A stretch of 64,000 nt of DNA, taken from Vanilla planifolia (Eukaryota > Streptophyta > Magnoliopsida > Asparagales > Orchidaceae). Below the pieces are notes generated by a model, which worked only from the letters and a program-made list of their open reading frames with translations, was not told where the DNA came from and did not search any database. Where the stretch lies: contig CM043868.1 of NCBI GenBank assembly GCA_023846275.1, positions 17,579,755-17,643,754 on the forward strand. The letters are read 5' to 3'. Position numbers and translations under genes: made by a program. Below, piece after piece: positions 63,507 through 64,000 of this stretch (position 1 is its first letter; each line of letters starts with the position of its first letter).

Positions 63507-64000
63507 CTAAAAGATCAAGAACAATGTCAACAATTATCATTAAAAAAAAAACTATGAAAATACTCAATGGACCATAAAATATGTTTAGTTAGCTAAACTC
63601 AAAAGAATCCAATATTTTCACATGCCCTATTTATGCATACTTAAAAGAAAATGGGACAAAAAATGGTTGATATTCTTATTAGCAACGCTAATAAAAACTT
63701 CCAAAGTATAAGATAATGTGATTGCACTATGGTTCATTGTTTACTCCAAAACCTTAAAAATAAATAAAAATATAAATGCACAACATCTAGCATTTTTCAT
63801 TTGAAAGAACAATTAATAAAGTATGATACCCAATCATTTATTTAAAAAATTGTAACATTCAAAGAACAATGAATGATTTCCTCACCTCCTTTTATGCAGA
63901 AGGGCGATTTACCTCTCCTGTAACACTCAAAGAGAACGAGGAGTAAATATCGGGTGATGTCACAAGAAAGGAATTACTAGACAAGGACTGACACATGTAC
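63507..64000 (-). other. GI: GI upstream intron, continues beyond window
   Basis: Begins right of the first GI exon in the window (acceptor ...GATCTTTTAG). The preceding GI exon, expected to end near DYFRW, was searched for by eye and not found, so this intron is at least 494 bases long. Confidence 0.7.

Noticed and set aside
1-64000. tRNA, rRNA, snRNA genes or organellar DNA insertions
   Set aside because: No cloverleaf boxes, ribosomal motifs or plastid or mitochondrial gene sequence were noticed by eye on either strand.

Overview
This is a plant nuclear window, AT-rich overall, with three recognisable host protein-coding loci, one small uncharacterised gene, and a heavy load of old transposable elements. 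Intron-rich genes, intron-borne retroelements and the two named developmental genes all point to a flowering plant. The C-terminus of GIGANTEA (a WEAHSRRATGLTLSF...KELGCPL-type ending) and a BRI1 of only 1080 residues resemble monocot proteins, so a monocot with expanded introns is the best inference. The species cannot be named from the sequence.

Layout. Bases 1-11,300 are gene-poor: a minus-strand Ty1/copia gag fossil (about 1,080-1,900), a larger plus-strand copia fossil (about 2,850-6,620), and a ~870-bp repeat abutting it. Bases 11,317-13,971 hold a multi-exon family-2 aldehyde dehydrogenase pseudogene on the minus strand. A second copy of the ~870-bp repeat (17,660-18,532) and a second copia fossil in the opposite orientation (18,560-21,760) follow, so the pseudogene sits between two inverted copia arms. 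At 24,560-25,386 a 5'-truncated LINE with a poly(A) tail and 13-bp target-site duplication lies directly behind the stop codon of a small GC-rich gene (25,399-25,704, minus). Bases 25,830-33,400 are AT-rich intergenic DNA with a 49-bp-period minisatellite (28,864-29,455), a long (AT)n tract and short tandem duplications.

Bases 33,440-37,634 hold the brassinosteroid receptor gene BRI1, intronless, on the plus strand. Its upstream region carries four CACGTG motifs, a TATA box and an upstream ORF. Bases 41,980-63,506 hold GIGANTEA on the minus strand, tail-to-tail with BRI1. Nine coding exons with matching splice junctions account for about 960 codons. The first ~210 residues must lie beyond the right edge of the window. 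Two GI introns are very large (9.26 kb and 7.01 kb) and filled with copia fossils, a LINE ORF1 remnant, microsatellites and recent tandem duplications.

BRI1 (plasma-membrane steroid receptor kinase) and GI (clock and photoperiod scaffold) act in separate pathways. Their adjacency is positional and nothing here shows co-regulation. I found no RNA genes, CRISPR arrays, organellar insertions or convincing novel gene system. The most useful observations are structural: GI exons hidden by giant introns, the inverted-arm/direct-repeat paradox around the ALDH pseudogene, the BRI1 promoter motif cluster, and the minisatellite.
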